DNA of 64,000 bases, taken from positions 72,438,647 to 72,502,646 of the forward strand of contig NC_051069.1 in the NCBI RefSeq assembly GCF_004664715.2, given 5' to 3'. Source of the DNA: Peromyscus leucopus (taxonomy: Eukaryota > Chordata > Mammalia > Rodentia > Cricetidae). The notes under the pieces were generated by a model, which worked only from the letters and a program-made list of their open reading frames with translations, was not told the origin of the DNA and ran no database searches. Both the position numbers and the translations under genes were made by a program. Shown here piece after piece: positions 13,393-26,140 of this stretch; position 1 is the stretch's first letter; every line of letters starts with the position of its first letter.

Positions 13393-13969
13393 TAAAGTCT
13401 GTAAAGCACAGAATGTTTGTGTCAACACTGAAGGATTCACTAAAATAAATGAATAAATGTCATGGTTTCCAATAAAAACAGGGTAATAATTGGCACATGA
13501 ATAGGCATGTAAGGAGAACCAGAATCTGAAATAGGTCCTATTGTGTATAATAATTTAGTATGCTATAAAGATGGGCTTTCAAAATGCAATGTATGAAATT
13601 CTCAAATAACTAATTCTCAAATATAACTAATATTATATTTAAAAAGTTAGAATTTCAAATCCAACTCCTAAATTTGATCTTGTTGTTGTTAAGGTAGGAA
13701 ATGAACCTAGAGCCTACAGCAAGCCAAAACTTCAAATGGACTTTAAAGAATTAGTGTCAGGACAGTACAATAGCCATTTAGAAAAAAAATAATCGGTTAA
13801 AGGTATATCATCTCAGTATATAATGTGAGTATAACTTCTGTAGAAAGTGAAGTGGAATTCTTTTGATTCTAGAATGATTAAAAATAAATTACAGATAAAT
13901 CTTTTAAAAGTATACAATGTGGGGTAAAGGCAAAATCAAAAGATGAGACTAAATAGAGGGATTTACTTT

Positions 13970-14200
13970 GAATTTCATTTCTGTTGATTTATACGTTGGA
14001 TTTTGTGTTTTTATGTCATGAGTGTTTTCCCGGCATGCCTGTTTGTGCTCCTCCAGCCTGCAGTGCCTGCAGAGGCCAGAAGAAGGAATTGGATACCGTG
14101 AACTGGTCACAGCTGGATGCATGCTCTCCAATGTGGGTGCTGGTTCTCTGCGATCACAGATCACAGCACAGTTCTTCTGAATCATCTTTCCAGCCTCAGA
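13970..14200 (-). repeat. B3-type SINE
   Basis: Reverse orientation: cagaggccagaagaaggaat, ggtgctggttctctgcgatc, aatcatctttccagcctc. Confidence 0.6.
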
Positions 14201-14699
14201 CTGGGGGGTGGGGGCGTCCCCTAAGACATATCACAAAGGAGAGATCAATAACCTGACCACAGAAAGGATTTGAACAGGCAGTTAGGAAATGAATGGTGCT
14301 TAAACATCATCTCAGTTGGTGTGAGGAAAATATAAGTTTCCTCCACAGTTCTGAAATGTTTGTTAGAAGGACAGCGTAGGCTGGTGATTGTGTAAACTCG
14401 ATACAGTCCTGGAGCGCAGTATTTCTGTGAACCAGTGATGTCCCTGGGCCTGACCATTCCACTCCTGGAATCTAACCCACAGACAGGTGTAGCCATGTGC
14501 AGCTGGAGCACATAACCAAATACTGAAGCATTATCCATAATGGCAGCACAATGTCCCTAAGAGAGGACTGGCATTAGCTCTGGTGTGTACATATACATGC
14601 AATGCCATGGTGTCTTTTTTTTTTTTTTTTAATGAAGATGTTATCTGTGTAATGATAGGAAAGGCTCCTTGGATTGGTTTCCTGGGACTACCTCAGCAA

Positions 14700-15050
14700 A
14701 CTGCTGTAACCGAAGTGGCTTTAGGACAACAGAAACGTATGCCCTTATAGTTGGGGAGAGTAGAAGTTTTAATCAAGGGTTGGCATGGTCATGTGCTTTC
14801 CAGGGGCTGTGAAAAGGATCTGGTTGGGCTCCTATCTTGCTCCTGGTGATCCTGGCAGTACTCAGCATCCCTTGGCTTGTGGACATAAGGATAGTCTTTC
14901 TCCATCTTCACAGGGCATCCTCTGTCACATTGAGAAAAAGTACTTGGGGGGGGTCAGCAGAGAACTTGAAAAGGAAGGAAGTGGAGATCAAAACGCATTG
15001 TATGCATGTATGAAATTCTCAAACAATAAGTTTTTTAAAAAAAGAAATCA
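14700..15050 (+). repeat. Old interspersed repeat followed by an L1 3' tail
   Basis: 14740-14930 resembles an ancient mammalian LTR-type repeat (gggttggcatggtcatg, cccttggcttgtggacat). 14985-15050 has the L1 3' terminal wording gcattgtatgcatgtatg then aaattctcaaacaataag and an A-rich end. The class of the first part is uncertain. Confidence 0.4.
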
Positions 15051-17490
15051 GTGTTTGGTTAAATAAATGAGTCAGTCAGTTAGAACATGAGCCCAATCAC
15101 CACAGTGAGGAGGAAACTGAGTGAAAATAAGCCTAGGTATATCATAATGTACAAAATGTGCTACTTTTTATTTACTAAAGACAAAAATCCATATTGCTTC
15201 CATTTGCATATGTTATAGAAGGATTCTTAGAAAATCAACAGGAAGGCTTTAGTTATGGATAGGGGCATTTGTGATTCAGATTGGGGACTCTGGAGAAGAA
15301 CAAGAAAGTACTGTATGTCTTTCCATGTCATCTTAACATGGACCATAGGCTACACGACCTTGGCAAATAGGATTTTTTAAGAGTGTGAAATAGTGATGTC
15401 TATGGTGTTGACATGGGGAAAAGAAGATCATCGGAGCAAGTCACGAAGTCAGGAAATAAACAGACATGGACCCTCAGAACAGTTCTGCAAATGGGCTGGT
15501 AAAACTAAAGGTTGACGTCATCCTATTTGCCTATTTGCCAATGGCTAGCTTCTGCAGTAGCTACAGGGAAACCATGTCAGGTGTTTTCAGTCCCATTTGG
15601 AAAATTTAACAGAGGCAAGCAATTAGGGATCGAAGTCTTTTCAGAATAAAAGAATGCCTTTTCTTCCTAAAAATCTTCAAAAATTAAGCACCTCTCCTAT
15701 TAATAAATGGGAAGATGAAGGGGGTGGGACTTAACTGCATAATTCAGATATTTTTGAAACTTCGGGTAAGAACAAGAAATTCTTTTTAAGGAAACCGTTT
15801 TAAAGGCAGAAGCTAATGGACAGAATGATTCCAGTGTTATTACAATCCCGTTTCATGTGTTTTGCACACTAAATAACTTGGTGCAGATCCCCGACTATAA
15901 ATGCCATCCGTGTGTAACAAAGCCCTAAATCAGCATCTCTGCGGCGAGTTGCCTTCTGGCCGCTGCTCCCGTGTGTCTGTGTGCACATTCAAGAACTCAA
16001 CACATTTAAGAAAGAGCCGGAAGCCAGGCATAGCGGTGCACGCCTACAATCTCAGCACAAAGAGAGTCAGAGGAGGAGGGTCCAGAGCTCAAAGCCAGCT
16101 CCAGCCACATGAAAGATCTGGACTTAAACAAAATGGACAAAAAAAGGTGAATTAAAGTGAAGCTACTTGTCACTTCCTCTCAAGTCTGTTCTTACAGTCT
16201 TCACGGCAGCTCCTGCTTCTGTCACCTCCTTAGTTACTGCAGGCTTCCTCCTCCACATTCAATTGATCGCTGAGAGCTGTCAATGCTGTCTCATAAATAA
16301 CTCTACTATTCATTTAAGTACTGGATTCCCACTGACTCTTTCATTACATCTTATCTGCAATTCCTGAGTTGTGCAATCCATCTTTCTGCATTAGTATGGA
16401 ACTGATGGTTCCAAAATGAAAATCGATGTCATAGTGACATTTAAAATTCCTCTTATGGTTCCTAGCAATTGCATTATATACAATAGAAACCCTGAAAGCA
16501 TTTGTTAAATGAATAAACAAGTTAATAAGTGTATCATAGATGGGGGTAGACACAGACATTTTCATATTTATTAGCCGTAAAATAATTGTTAGAACACCAC
16601 CCAAATAATGCTATTTGCCAGTTTTTAACCTCAAAAAAACCACAACTGCCCATATGAAATCAATTATGATAGATGAATTTCTATTTTTCTTTTTAAGCTT
16701 CTTGATTTTATTTTACTAAATCAGCCAGGGACCATGATTGCAATTTGTATAAAATTTTGGAATCAAACACACCAGTAAATAATAACAATCATAATAACCA
16801 CAGTGGGATTTCTGCAGAGCTACACTCACAATGGAGATGGATTCTCCCAGTGGTGATTTACATTCAGAATTCTTTCAGCTTCAAATCCGTGGACACTGAG
16901 CTCTCCCTGAAATAGATGACTAATTCTCAGCCACTAAATTATTATTCCAAACACATTCTTTGTGCGCATACCTAAATACATTTCTGTGATGCTAAAAGCA
17001 TTCAGAGTTGGGTAGCACTCATCTTGCTATAAATTTAAATGCAACCTGACCTGTATTTCTGTGAATGATAAAAATGCTACTTGGGCAATCTAGCTTGTGC
17101 AGTTAATCAAGAGAATTGTGTCTTTAAGAGTGTCCTAGCAACATGCCTGCAGCCAAGGAACACCCAACTGACAACACTGCTCATGGATTTCATTATGCCG
17201 CTGGACTCCATCAAATTTTCCAGTTCATCAAAAGGATACTTAAAAACAGACACAGAAATTAAGCTGCAGCTGAAATGAGAATGGCTGGGGAAGAGGAGGA
17301 AGAGAGGAGGAGACCTGCAGAAGTCAAGGAGGTCGCTAGAGCGCGTTTCTGAGCTGACAGAACAGCAAGAGAGGCGGACAAGGTTCTGAGTCCAGTGGAG
17401 GGGCCGGAACCAATGTATTCATTACGTAAGAGATGGCTAGTCCCCAGGCAAAAGTTGTACCGGGGTAATCACAGTTTAGAAATATGTTCA
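15051..17490. other. Intergenic, no gene seen
   Basis: Contains a degraded B1 on the plus strand at about 16022-16125 (ccaggcatagcggtgcacgc). The rest is AT-rich without recognisable features. Confidence 0.4.
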
Positions 17491-17491
17491 A

Positions 17492-17640
17492 GCCGGGCGG
17501 TGGTGGCACTCGTGCACCTTCAATCCCAGCACTCGGGAGGCAGAGCCAGGCGGATCTCTGTGAGTTTGAGGACAGCCTGGTCTACAGAGTGAGTTCTAGG
17601 ACAGGCTCCAAAGCTACACAGAGAAACCCTGTCTTGAAAA
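17492..17640 (+). repeat. B1 SINE, fairly young
   Basis: gccgggcggtggtggcac, caatcccagcactcgggagg, gaggacagcctggtctacag, cacagagaaaccctgtcttg. The A-tail leads directly into the purine microsatellite. Confidence 0.92.
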
Positions 17641-17652
17641 AAACTGAAAACC

Positions 17653-17714
17653 AAAAAAAAAAGAAGAAAGAAAGGAAGGAAGGAAGGAAGGAAGGAAGGA
17701 AGGAAGGAAAAAAG

Positions 17715-17772
<58 letters not shown>

Positions 17773-17801
17773 GGAAAAAGAAAAAGAAAAAGAAAAAGAA
17801 A
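17653..17801 (+). repeat. GGAA/GAAA microsatellite
   Basis: A-rich start, then (GGAA)n from about 17673, (GAAA)n to about 17771 and a GAAAAA-type end: about 150 bp of pure purine on one strand. It grew out of the tail of the adjacent B1. The lysine-rich frame across it is spurious. Confidence 0.95.
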
Positions 17802-18434
17802 GGTGTTAAGTGTATTACAGTATCACTAGCCTGTTCACTGTACATCTTCTGGAGCCTGTGCCTGGGAGAAACTATGTGGGACACCTCAGGAATCACCAGG
17901 AATCACAAGTACCTCATCTCCATTGTCAGTAGTTTCTTTGTTGTTTGTTTTACATAGCTCCATATTTGGTACAATAACAAACCCCATGTAAACAAATTTC
18001 ACAAAAGCAGGTCTGTTGAAGATGAAATGGTTTGTTGGTTTGGCTTTGTAGTAAGCTAGGAAGCCAATGAGAGATGTGGAGATTTGCATTGCGAACAAAA
18101 TCCTAACTCATAAAAACCTGATGGACATTGGCCATAACTGACACACGTATTCTCAGGTGCCGAGGCATGCACAAGAGTCAAGTGCATGCCTCAGCACTTA
18201 GCTCTATTTTACACTTGCTTAAACCACCTCCTGCATGCAGACTAGTCCTTCAGATCATTTTAGTATTTCTTAAGCCTCATTCACAAGTTTTTGGTTGGAT
18301 CATTAAAAACACACACACATACCCAAACACACACATATGAGTGCGTGCACACGCACGCACACATGCGCGCACACAAACACATGTTTTTTAAACTTTCAAA
18401 AACCTAACATTTTAAGAGGCCAGTTGCTAAAGTA

Positions 18435-18779
18435 TGTTGCTGGGGAGCTTCTCTCCAGGTTCCCCAAGCCCCGCAGTCCCACAATCCACTTATAAAATAA
18501 TCACTCAGACGCTTATAATATTTATAAACTGTATGGCCATGGCAGGCTTCTTGCTAACTGTTCTTATATCTTAAATTAATCCATTTTTATAAATCTATAC
18601 CTTGCCACGTGGCTGGTGGCTTACCAGAGTCTTTACATGTTGCTTGTCCTGGCGGTGTCTGCAGTGTCTCTCCCCTCAGCCTTCTGCTTCCCAGAATTCT
18701 TCTCTCTCCTTGTCCCACCTACTTCCTGCCTGGTCACTGGCCATCAGTGTTTTATTTATATAGAATAATATCCACAGCA
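18435..18779 (-). mobile_element. Solo LTR of the mys-like family
   Basis: The reverse complement follows the LTR of the element at 50413 nearly end to end (start tgctgtggatatt, tgatggccagtgaccaggca, gccaccagccacgtggcaag, gggactgcggggcttgggga). 345 bp, bounded by a perfect 6-bp duplication AAAGTA at 18429-18434 and 18780-18785. Confidence 0.92.
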
Positions 18780-19072
18780 AAAGTAATTGTATGTTCACAC
18801 AGAATGTCAAACTTAAGCCATTCATTAGTCCCTTTTTGAGGGAATACTATGCATTTTCAAGTTATTTCTTCTCTGGAAATCTGGGGATCATAGGACATAA
18901 CAGAAATTCCATATGAACTGCCCAGTTGTTCTGATATTGGTTGTTTTAATATAATCCTTTTCTCTTTGCTTTGTTTTTTTTTAACTGGTTCATATTTTCT
19001 GATATACATGCCAGAAAACTGACAGTAACAGGCCACAGCTAGTTTTAGCCATAAAAACATAATAATCTCTGG

Positions 19073-19354
19073 GCTGGAGAGGTGGCGCAGCAGGTAAAAG
19101 CACTTGCTATACAAACCTGGTGATCTGAGTTCAGATCTCCAGAACCCACATCAAATCTGCATGCAGTAATGCGAGTGTATGTAGTCCCAGAGTCCTACAT
19201 GGAGACAGAGACGGGAATCTCCAGAAGCTACCAGGCCAGCTAGCCTGGCTAACTGCAGAAAAGATGCTATGTTCGAAGTAGAAAAGCCAGGACCATCACC
19301 CTAAGTAGATTAGCATGCGTGTGCCCTTATCTACACCCATGAACATCACCTTAA
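19073..19354 (+). repeat. B3/RSINE-type SINE
   Basis: gctggagaggtggcgcagca head, gatctgagttcagatctcca box, B1-like middle (tagtcccagagtcctac), and a tail continuing into the CA repeat. Confidence 0.7.

Positions 19355-19355
<1 letters not shown>

Positions 19356-19395
<40 letters not shown>
19356..19395 (+). repeat. (AC)20 microsatellite
   Basis: Uninterrupted AC dinucleotides at the tail of the preceding SINE. Confidence 0.98.
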
Positions 19396-19397
<2 letters not shown>

Positions 19398-20666
19398 CTT
19401 CAAGATAGTTTCTTTCTAGGGAACATGCAGTATGAGGTTCAGAGCCCACATGTCCATCTGTACACTGGATTACAAGCCCCAAGCACTGGATTTGAGTTTA
19501 CAAAACACTACGGTCGTTCCTGTACACAAAAGAAGACCCCTTTTCCCTTTGCTTTTCCTGTAAAGTGGTTCTCAAATTCTAGCTGTATCAGGATGCCCTG
19601 GAGGGCTCACATAACACAGATGAGCTCTGCTGCTGTCTCTACACAGTGGGTTTGTAACGTATCTATCAACAGGCATCTTACCCTAGCTTCCAAGTGCAGC
19701 AGCAGCAGTTCAGGGGAGGGCATCCTTTGAAAATTACTGCCTGAAGCATAGGGCAGATCTATTAAACGCTGCTCAATTTGCTCAAGAGGAGGACAGTGGT
19801 CCTGGATGAGGTATACACTGTACCTACAGTAAATGAGACTTGAGGCTCGTGGACCTCACTGTTCTACACAAATGTCCTGGTCAGAACACCACTGTTTTCT
19901 AGGTGGGTGCTTTTGGAGTCTATTGATTCTACATCTCTTTTGGAAATTATTTACTTTAACTGAAATGTGGGTTTGTACTCATTATTTGAAGGAGACACCC
20001 CGCCCCCTGTCCCAACTGCTTAGGAGAGTAAATATTACCCAAATCACAGAGATTAGAAGCTCATAATGATGAAGCTAATTAAGAGTTTTAGAAGAAATTC
20101 TAAAGAAGGAAAAACAAACAAAAGAATGTTTCTAGGCAAAGCAGCATCCATGACTGTGTATGAACTTTGATTCTCTAGATCAGGATAAAAATTGGACATT
20201 AACAATGTCCTGTTTACATTGTATGAAAAGTGTGCCTAGCCAGAATCAATTCCTACTGCACAGGAAGTATTGGTGAAGACACACAGTTCTCTTCAGCCCT
20301 GGAATTCAGGGGATCCCCAACACTGCTGTCTGGGTGCCTTTCTCTGGAAACTGTACTCGGAGAGCAAACAGAGTCTTGGCTCCTGGTTTCTCCATGAGTA
20401 CAGCAGTGAAGCTCTGTGCAAACTCGCTTCTTTCAGTCACAGACTGCTTCTTCACAGAAACAGCATGCCTTCCATGAAGGACTGCAGCCTCTGTATGAGT
20501 TGAGAGTCATTTCAGTTGAAGATGGCCAAGAACACATCTAGCTTTTTAAATGTTCTTATTGACAAATCCCTACTGTTTAAAAATTATCTGGATGGAGGTA
20601 AATTTTTTTGTGTGTGTATGAGTGTAGTGTGTACATACATTCATGTTTACTGTGCACCCACATGTG

Positions 20667-20711
<45 letters not shown>

Positions 20712-21229
20712 AAGCCGGAGGTTGACATAAGGTGTCTTCCTTGACCACTCTCTGTCGAAACTACTGAAGCAAGGTCTTTTGCCAACCCTGAGCTCATCCA
20801 TTTGACTTGGTTCTAGCTAGCTTGCCCCAAGGTCCCTTCTCTCCACCTGAGCACAGAGGTGACAGACAGACAACCTCTTTGCTGTATCCCTTTAGTCATT
20901 TCCACAGCCTAAGCACTCATCTCTTAAGTACAGAAGCCGACAGCGCCACCCCTCTTATGATATGCTTGATCCTACTATTTTCTTCTAGAAATACACCACT
21001 TCAGTTGATTCTCATAAGCATGTAAAGATGTGACCAGTCCATTTCACACGAGGAACTTAAAGACAAATTATTTAATGAAAACTGCAATTTGTAAGCACTC
21101 AAGTCTAACCTATTTCCTGACCTCAAAGTCAAATGTTTTTCTATCCTGTTTTGACTTATTTCCTAATTTTTATTTTTGTGTTAGGAACAGGCTGAATATA
21201 TTCACGAATATAGAGGCACATGTCAGAAA
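19396..21229. other. Intergenic, no gene seen
   Basis: Contains a pure (GT)n run at 20672-20710. Short frames at 19425-19730 and 19833-20066 show no recognisable domain. Confidence 0.4.
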
Positions 21230-21244
21230 GAAATTAAAATTTTT

Positions 21245-21433
<189 letters not shown>

Positions 21434-21517
21434 TTAAAATTTTTAAATGAAAAGTTTTTTATTATTCTTTGAGAATGTAATACACACTGTGTATTTGGAT
21501 CACATTCGCCTTTCCAG

Positions 21518-21534
21518 CCCCCCCCCCCCCCCAG
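21518..21534 (+). repeat. Poly(C) run
   Basis: About sixteen consecutive C bases; homopolymer length is unreliable. Confidence 0.8.
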
Positions 21535-22641
21535 GACTCCTCTCAGATCCACTTCCTCCCAACTTCATGTCTTTGAAAAACATCAACTCCAGCCCACATA
21601 CTCATGGGCGTTGGGTGGGGCCAAGCACTGGATCAGAATCAACCGACCAGAGGCCACACTCTTAAAACAAAACAAAAAGCAACTCTTTCCCCGAAGTCAC
21701 TAAAATTCCTCCGTCAGTGGAACCATGGCCTCCCCATTCCACAGGAACCCTGACCTTTTCTGACCAGAGTAAGAGCAGGGAGTTCACCTGCACAAGGTAA
21801 CCGGTACAGAGGGTGGGCATATCACAGCGTAACCTGGGCCAGTGACACGTCTGCCAGTTTGTAGGAATTTTAGGGGGAGAGCGAAAGATACGCGGAAAAC
21901 ACGAGACAGCAAAAGTAGCCTGTTTTGTGTAACTATTTTTGTAGAGTACTGATGCACCAATGCACAACTGTTTTTGTTTGGGTTGGTTTGATTTCTTACG
22001 TTGTGAGTATTGAGTGTACTGTTCTACCTTTGAAATATGCTGTAACATGTGTTATAGTTGCCTTGATTCTAAAAACAAAGGACAATGATTGATAAAGTAC
22101 CAGCTACTTAGGAAAAAGCTCTGTGAGGAATAAGTAAGCCAAAAAAACAAAACAAAACAAAAAAAAAACCCACAAAAGCAAGTAACTGCCATCTCTGACA
22201 TTTAAAAAGTATGCCCTCCCTTTTCTTAATTCCTTTTCCATGAACAACAACAAAGTAGGGAAGATTTGAGTGCCTCTGACCACATGGTTTTGTGTGTATC
22301 CACCCAGTGAACATATGCAAGTCCCACAAGGTAGACTCAACAGCACAGATTTGCAGAGACAAAGAAATGCAGAGCTTTCCTAGCTTATCCAGACATACAC
22401 TGTGGCAGAAGTGGGGTGTGAATTATATCATGCAACCGTTAGACCAGTGTGGTGTCCAGACTTTAATTGCTGAGAGGCACTCCCCTTACCTCATGTCACA
22501 AAACCTGTCTTGAGAAAATTCTTGAGTTCTTTTTCTGCTGTTCTGTAGAAGAGCTCATAGTACTGAAAAGACAGTATTTTTAGTATTGATGTTCTATAAT
22601 TGGACTTAGAAGCTTTATCTGCTTATGTCTCGTGGTGCCCA

Positions 22642-22680
22642 GTGTGTGTGTGTGTGTGTGTGTCCGTGTGTGTGTGTCCG

Positions 22681-22724
<44 letters not shown>

Positions 22725-22734
22725 GTGTGTGTGA
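22642..22734 (+). repeat. (GT)n microsatellite with GTCC interruptions
   Basis: GT array broken by gtccgt units at 22663, 22677 and 22722, suggesting internal duplication of the interrupted unit. Confidence 0.95.
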
Positions 22735-23494
22735 GCCCCTGAATCTTTGTTCCACTTTTTCAATTATTCCATGAAACTCATAATTAGCTTTGATAACAGC
22801 AGCTCTTTAATGTGCTGGTCATTGGCAGAGCATCAACCTCAGGATTTTACTTACTTATACTCACCATAAGGACCACAGAGGACCATTAGGAGCTGAGGAA
22901 GCCATAGTCCATAGACACAAGGAGCCACACTCTCGACCCACTAATACAGGCAGGGTGCCCTCAATGAGAGAAGAGCACTTTCAATTGATTTTTTTTTTTT
23001 CAAAAACAGACTTTCATATGAGAAGGGTATGTATTGTGAAGCTGAGAGAAAAGGTTTTACAGGTATTCTCTGTTGCCAATTACAGTGATTTACTTCTAAA
23101 GCATTCACATCATTATCAGGGTGTATATTTCCCTTCCCTGTGTCCCAAGCAGCCAGGGACACCAGCTTAGAATATGAAGTGAAGATGATCGGAAACAGGC
23201 CCGTATTTACAATTCAATTCACACCCCCTGCCTGCACCCCCTCTTTATTACCCTGTGAGATACGTGTCATTACAATAGCTATTAAGATAGAAAAGATTAA
23301 TTGGAACTATAATTATCTGATAAGACTGCCACAATGTCTATCCTGAGTTAGTACAAATTTCTGTGCTTCAACTAAAACTACTGAACAAAACATATGTGAA
23401 TGATGAGGTAAAAATCTTCCAGATCCTGCTTCCACTGGACATCTCCTAAATATAAAGTATCATTCAAATAAAGAGTCATAGTGTCTTTTAAATT
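22735..23494. other. Intergenic, no gene seen
   Basis: Ordinary AT-rich sequence; the short opposing frames at 22941-23170 have no recognisable motif. Confidence 0.4.
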
Positions 23495-25258
23495 TTTATT
23501 AGTAAGAGGTCTGAGTACAAATAAATTTAACTTGACATTTAGAAAAAACTGATTTGTTCTCTAAGTTCTGTACATTTTAATATCCAATTCTAATACTAAA
23601 CATCATAATGCTTTTAAGCTTTTAACTTAATTTGTTTTAATTTTAATAATTCTTTGCTCATTGGGTTAAATAGACTTCCAGGTAGAAAAAAAGGCATAAA
23701 TCCAATTAAAGTAAAGAATAAAAATTTTTCTTGAAAAAGTTTAAAAACATTTAAAATTAGAATACTTTGTAGAAAACTTGTAGCCATGAAACAAAATTAA
23801 CATTGCATAATGTTTTTTTATCAAGAACTGTATCACAAATAACATGTTTTACATATATTACAATGATTTGCAATATAGTAATTGCTTATCACAGAAGATC
23901 TAAAATCCTCTTTGAGAAAAGTTTTAAATATTATTTAGCACTTTTAAGGAGTCTGTTCCCAATAAGTGACAAGAAGCCGATCCAGGAGGTAGCAGGCTGT
24001 GCAGCTGGAATGAGAGACCTAACCAGGTAATGTCTTATCAGCATTTAGAGGAACCCCAGATACCATGGGAACTCCTGCCCCCAGTCAGTGTGAATGCCTA
24101 GCTAGCATAAGACCCACACCAACAACAGATGGTCGATGCTCAGGTTACGCCATCACATACAGCGTTTCTCCTTGGCTGGTATGTCCAGAGGACCAGTCCT
24201 ATTTAGCAAATGCCTCTGCGTCTGGCTTGAACTAAGTGGAAGGAAACTGTGCCATTCAACAGAAAGCTATTGCGTCTACTCGGCACAGTAGGTGTCCCAA
24301 TTCTAAACATTTCTAACCACGGTTGCTTCAACATCAGTCCTGTAAACCCAAGAGTATCACACTTCTGTCTCCTGGATTTGAGCACAAGTTCAAATCTTAA
24401 AATTATGTATTAAAACTTCCAAAAATAGGGCTCTGGAAACATAATTGAGTTGAAAATCATTCTGTGTTGGGCTGACATTTCTTCTGCTTCCTGTATTTGG
24501 TAGGGAATCTTCCACCGGTCACCAGAATACAGAGTGTACAAAGGGAGGGCATGACACTGTGCCCAAGCCTCCTGGAGCCACGCAGAGGGGCACCGTAGAG
24601 GGAAAAAATGTCTCCCGTGACCCACCTAAGTGGCCAGCAGAGCAGCAGTGAGTAATTCCAGGACTGTAACTGACAAGTACCGATTGCTCCTCAGGAGTAA
24701 TACCTCATTACACACCTGGTAAACGCCCCAAACACCCGGGGGGGGGGTATTTCCAGAGGAAGCACTCAGCAGTGGTCTGACTGTCACCTCAGACACGGGC
24801 ACAGCTCCTACGTCCCTCCACCCTCTGCTACTGGGGTCTTCACCGGAGACCTTTAATTTCCATCTAACCATCAGTGGGAAGACAATACTTAGGCTCAGTG
24901 AGATCTGACCAAAAATAAACAGAGGTAAAAGTAGGAAATAAAGATTCTAGTGAGGCTAAACTTCCCACAGGGGCCAGCTCAGTGAGTGAGACCAGCTGTA
25001 CAAACAGAAAAAAGGGAAGCAACAACTCTCCTTTTGGGTCATTTCAAAACAAAAAAGGCATTCTTAGCAACCTGGCTATGTGGTATGGCACTATCTGTTG
25101 AATTGTGCCACATTTAGCTGCCTAAGAATTATTCCCTAATAAGGCTATTTTACCATTCAAAGTTAAAATGTTTGTAATAAATACTGTATTAAAATCCTTT
25201 AATATTTACAATTTAAAATATATACACACAATATATATATACTGCGGGCTCCTGTCAG
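23495..25258 (-). other. Probable LCA5 3'UTR and flank
   Basis: AT-rich sequence just after the LCA5 stop with no conserved reading frame. Minus-strand poly(A) signal candidates are ATTAAA at 25203-25198 (about 55 nt after the stop) and AATAAA at 23500-23495 (about 1.76 kb after it). Which is used cannot be told from sequence alone. Confidence 0.35.
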
Positions 25259-26140
25259 TCATCGGAGTGTGACCTCTTCAATGTCCTCATCAACAGGGTC
25301 AGCAGCTTTGACTGTTGGCTTATTGCTTGTGTGTTTCGGCCGCGGCGCATGTTGGATTAAAAACTTTCTTCCTCGCTGTGGAAAAAGTCTTCATCTTCAC
25401 CATCAGGCTCCCGGACTCTGCTGCTTTTATCCCCAGAGGGGAAATGAAGAGGGTCCAAGTCTCCTCTGCCGGCAGCCAGAAAGTTCGGGTCACCACCGCT
25501 CTTGGAGGAGACGGCTGGTGGCGCCGGCGCCGGCACTGGATACCGAACAGCTTCCTCCATCAGGTTCGCCTTCTTCTCCTTCCTCAAAATGAAATCTACA
25601 TTGTCCTTCCTCGGCTTTCCAAAACTGTTGTTCTGGAAATCTAAAAGGCTACTTTTTTGGCTAAGTGGATTGGACTTCCCTGACATTTTCGCAAACGAAG
25701 GCACGTTAGCTACCAAATGCAAACTCATCTGGAGGGCCCGGGCTTCGAAATTGGTCCTGGGCTCCGGCCTTTCTCCTCTGGGACTTAAAAAAAACTCATG
25801 TCTGACAAATGATGTCCGTTTAATTCTGTCTGAAGACTCGGAGAATGTGTATGATTTGGGGGCTTCTGTCTGGAGAAAGCAGTTTTGATTCAAAGTTGGG
25901 GAGCAAGGGCAAAGGGGGCCGGTTGAGGTTCTGCGGATCCTGGAGTTCTTGGTTGATTTCGTCCAGTTTGGCAAGAAGCATTTCTGTCTTTTAGTCTTTC
26001 TGCCTCGTCTTCGAGTTTATCAGCATTCTGAGTTTGAGACGTTTCCATCTGGAACCTTCCGGTGTCCAGTGCTGGCTTCTCTGCTCTTCCTAGCAAAGAT
26101 GACTGACTCTTCACTTTATCAAGTTCTTCTCTTTCTCGTT
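25259..26140 (-). CDS. LCA5: LCA5 last coding exon (exon 8), about eleven small indels
   Basis: Acceptor tttatacag ends at 26141; the exon begins in phase as [11 protein letters not shown]. Recognisable blocks follow in changing frames: [162 protein letters not shown], then TGA at 25261-25259. Shifts lie near 25988, 25860, 25821, 25790, 25751, 25706, 25552, 25541, 25513, 25361 and about 25340, mostly single extra bases and often in homopolymers. No nonsense substitution was seen in the matching frames. This is the acidic, low-complexity C-terminal half of lebercilin. Confidence 0.87.

Noticed and set aside
17484..17957. Lysine/glutamate-rich frame of 157 residues
   Set aside because: It is the translation of the B1 tail and GGAA/GAAA microsatellite.
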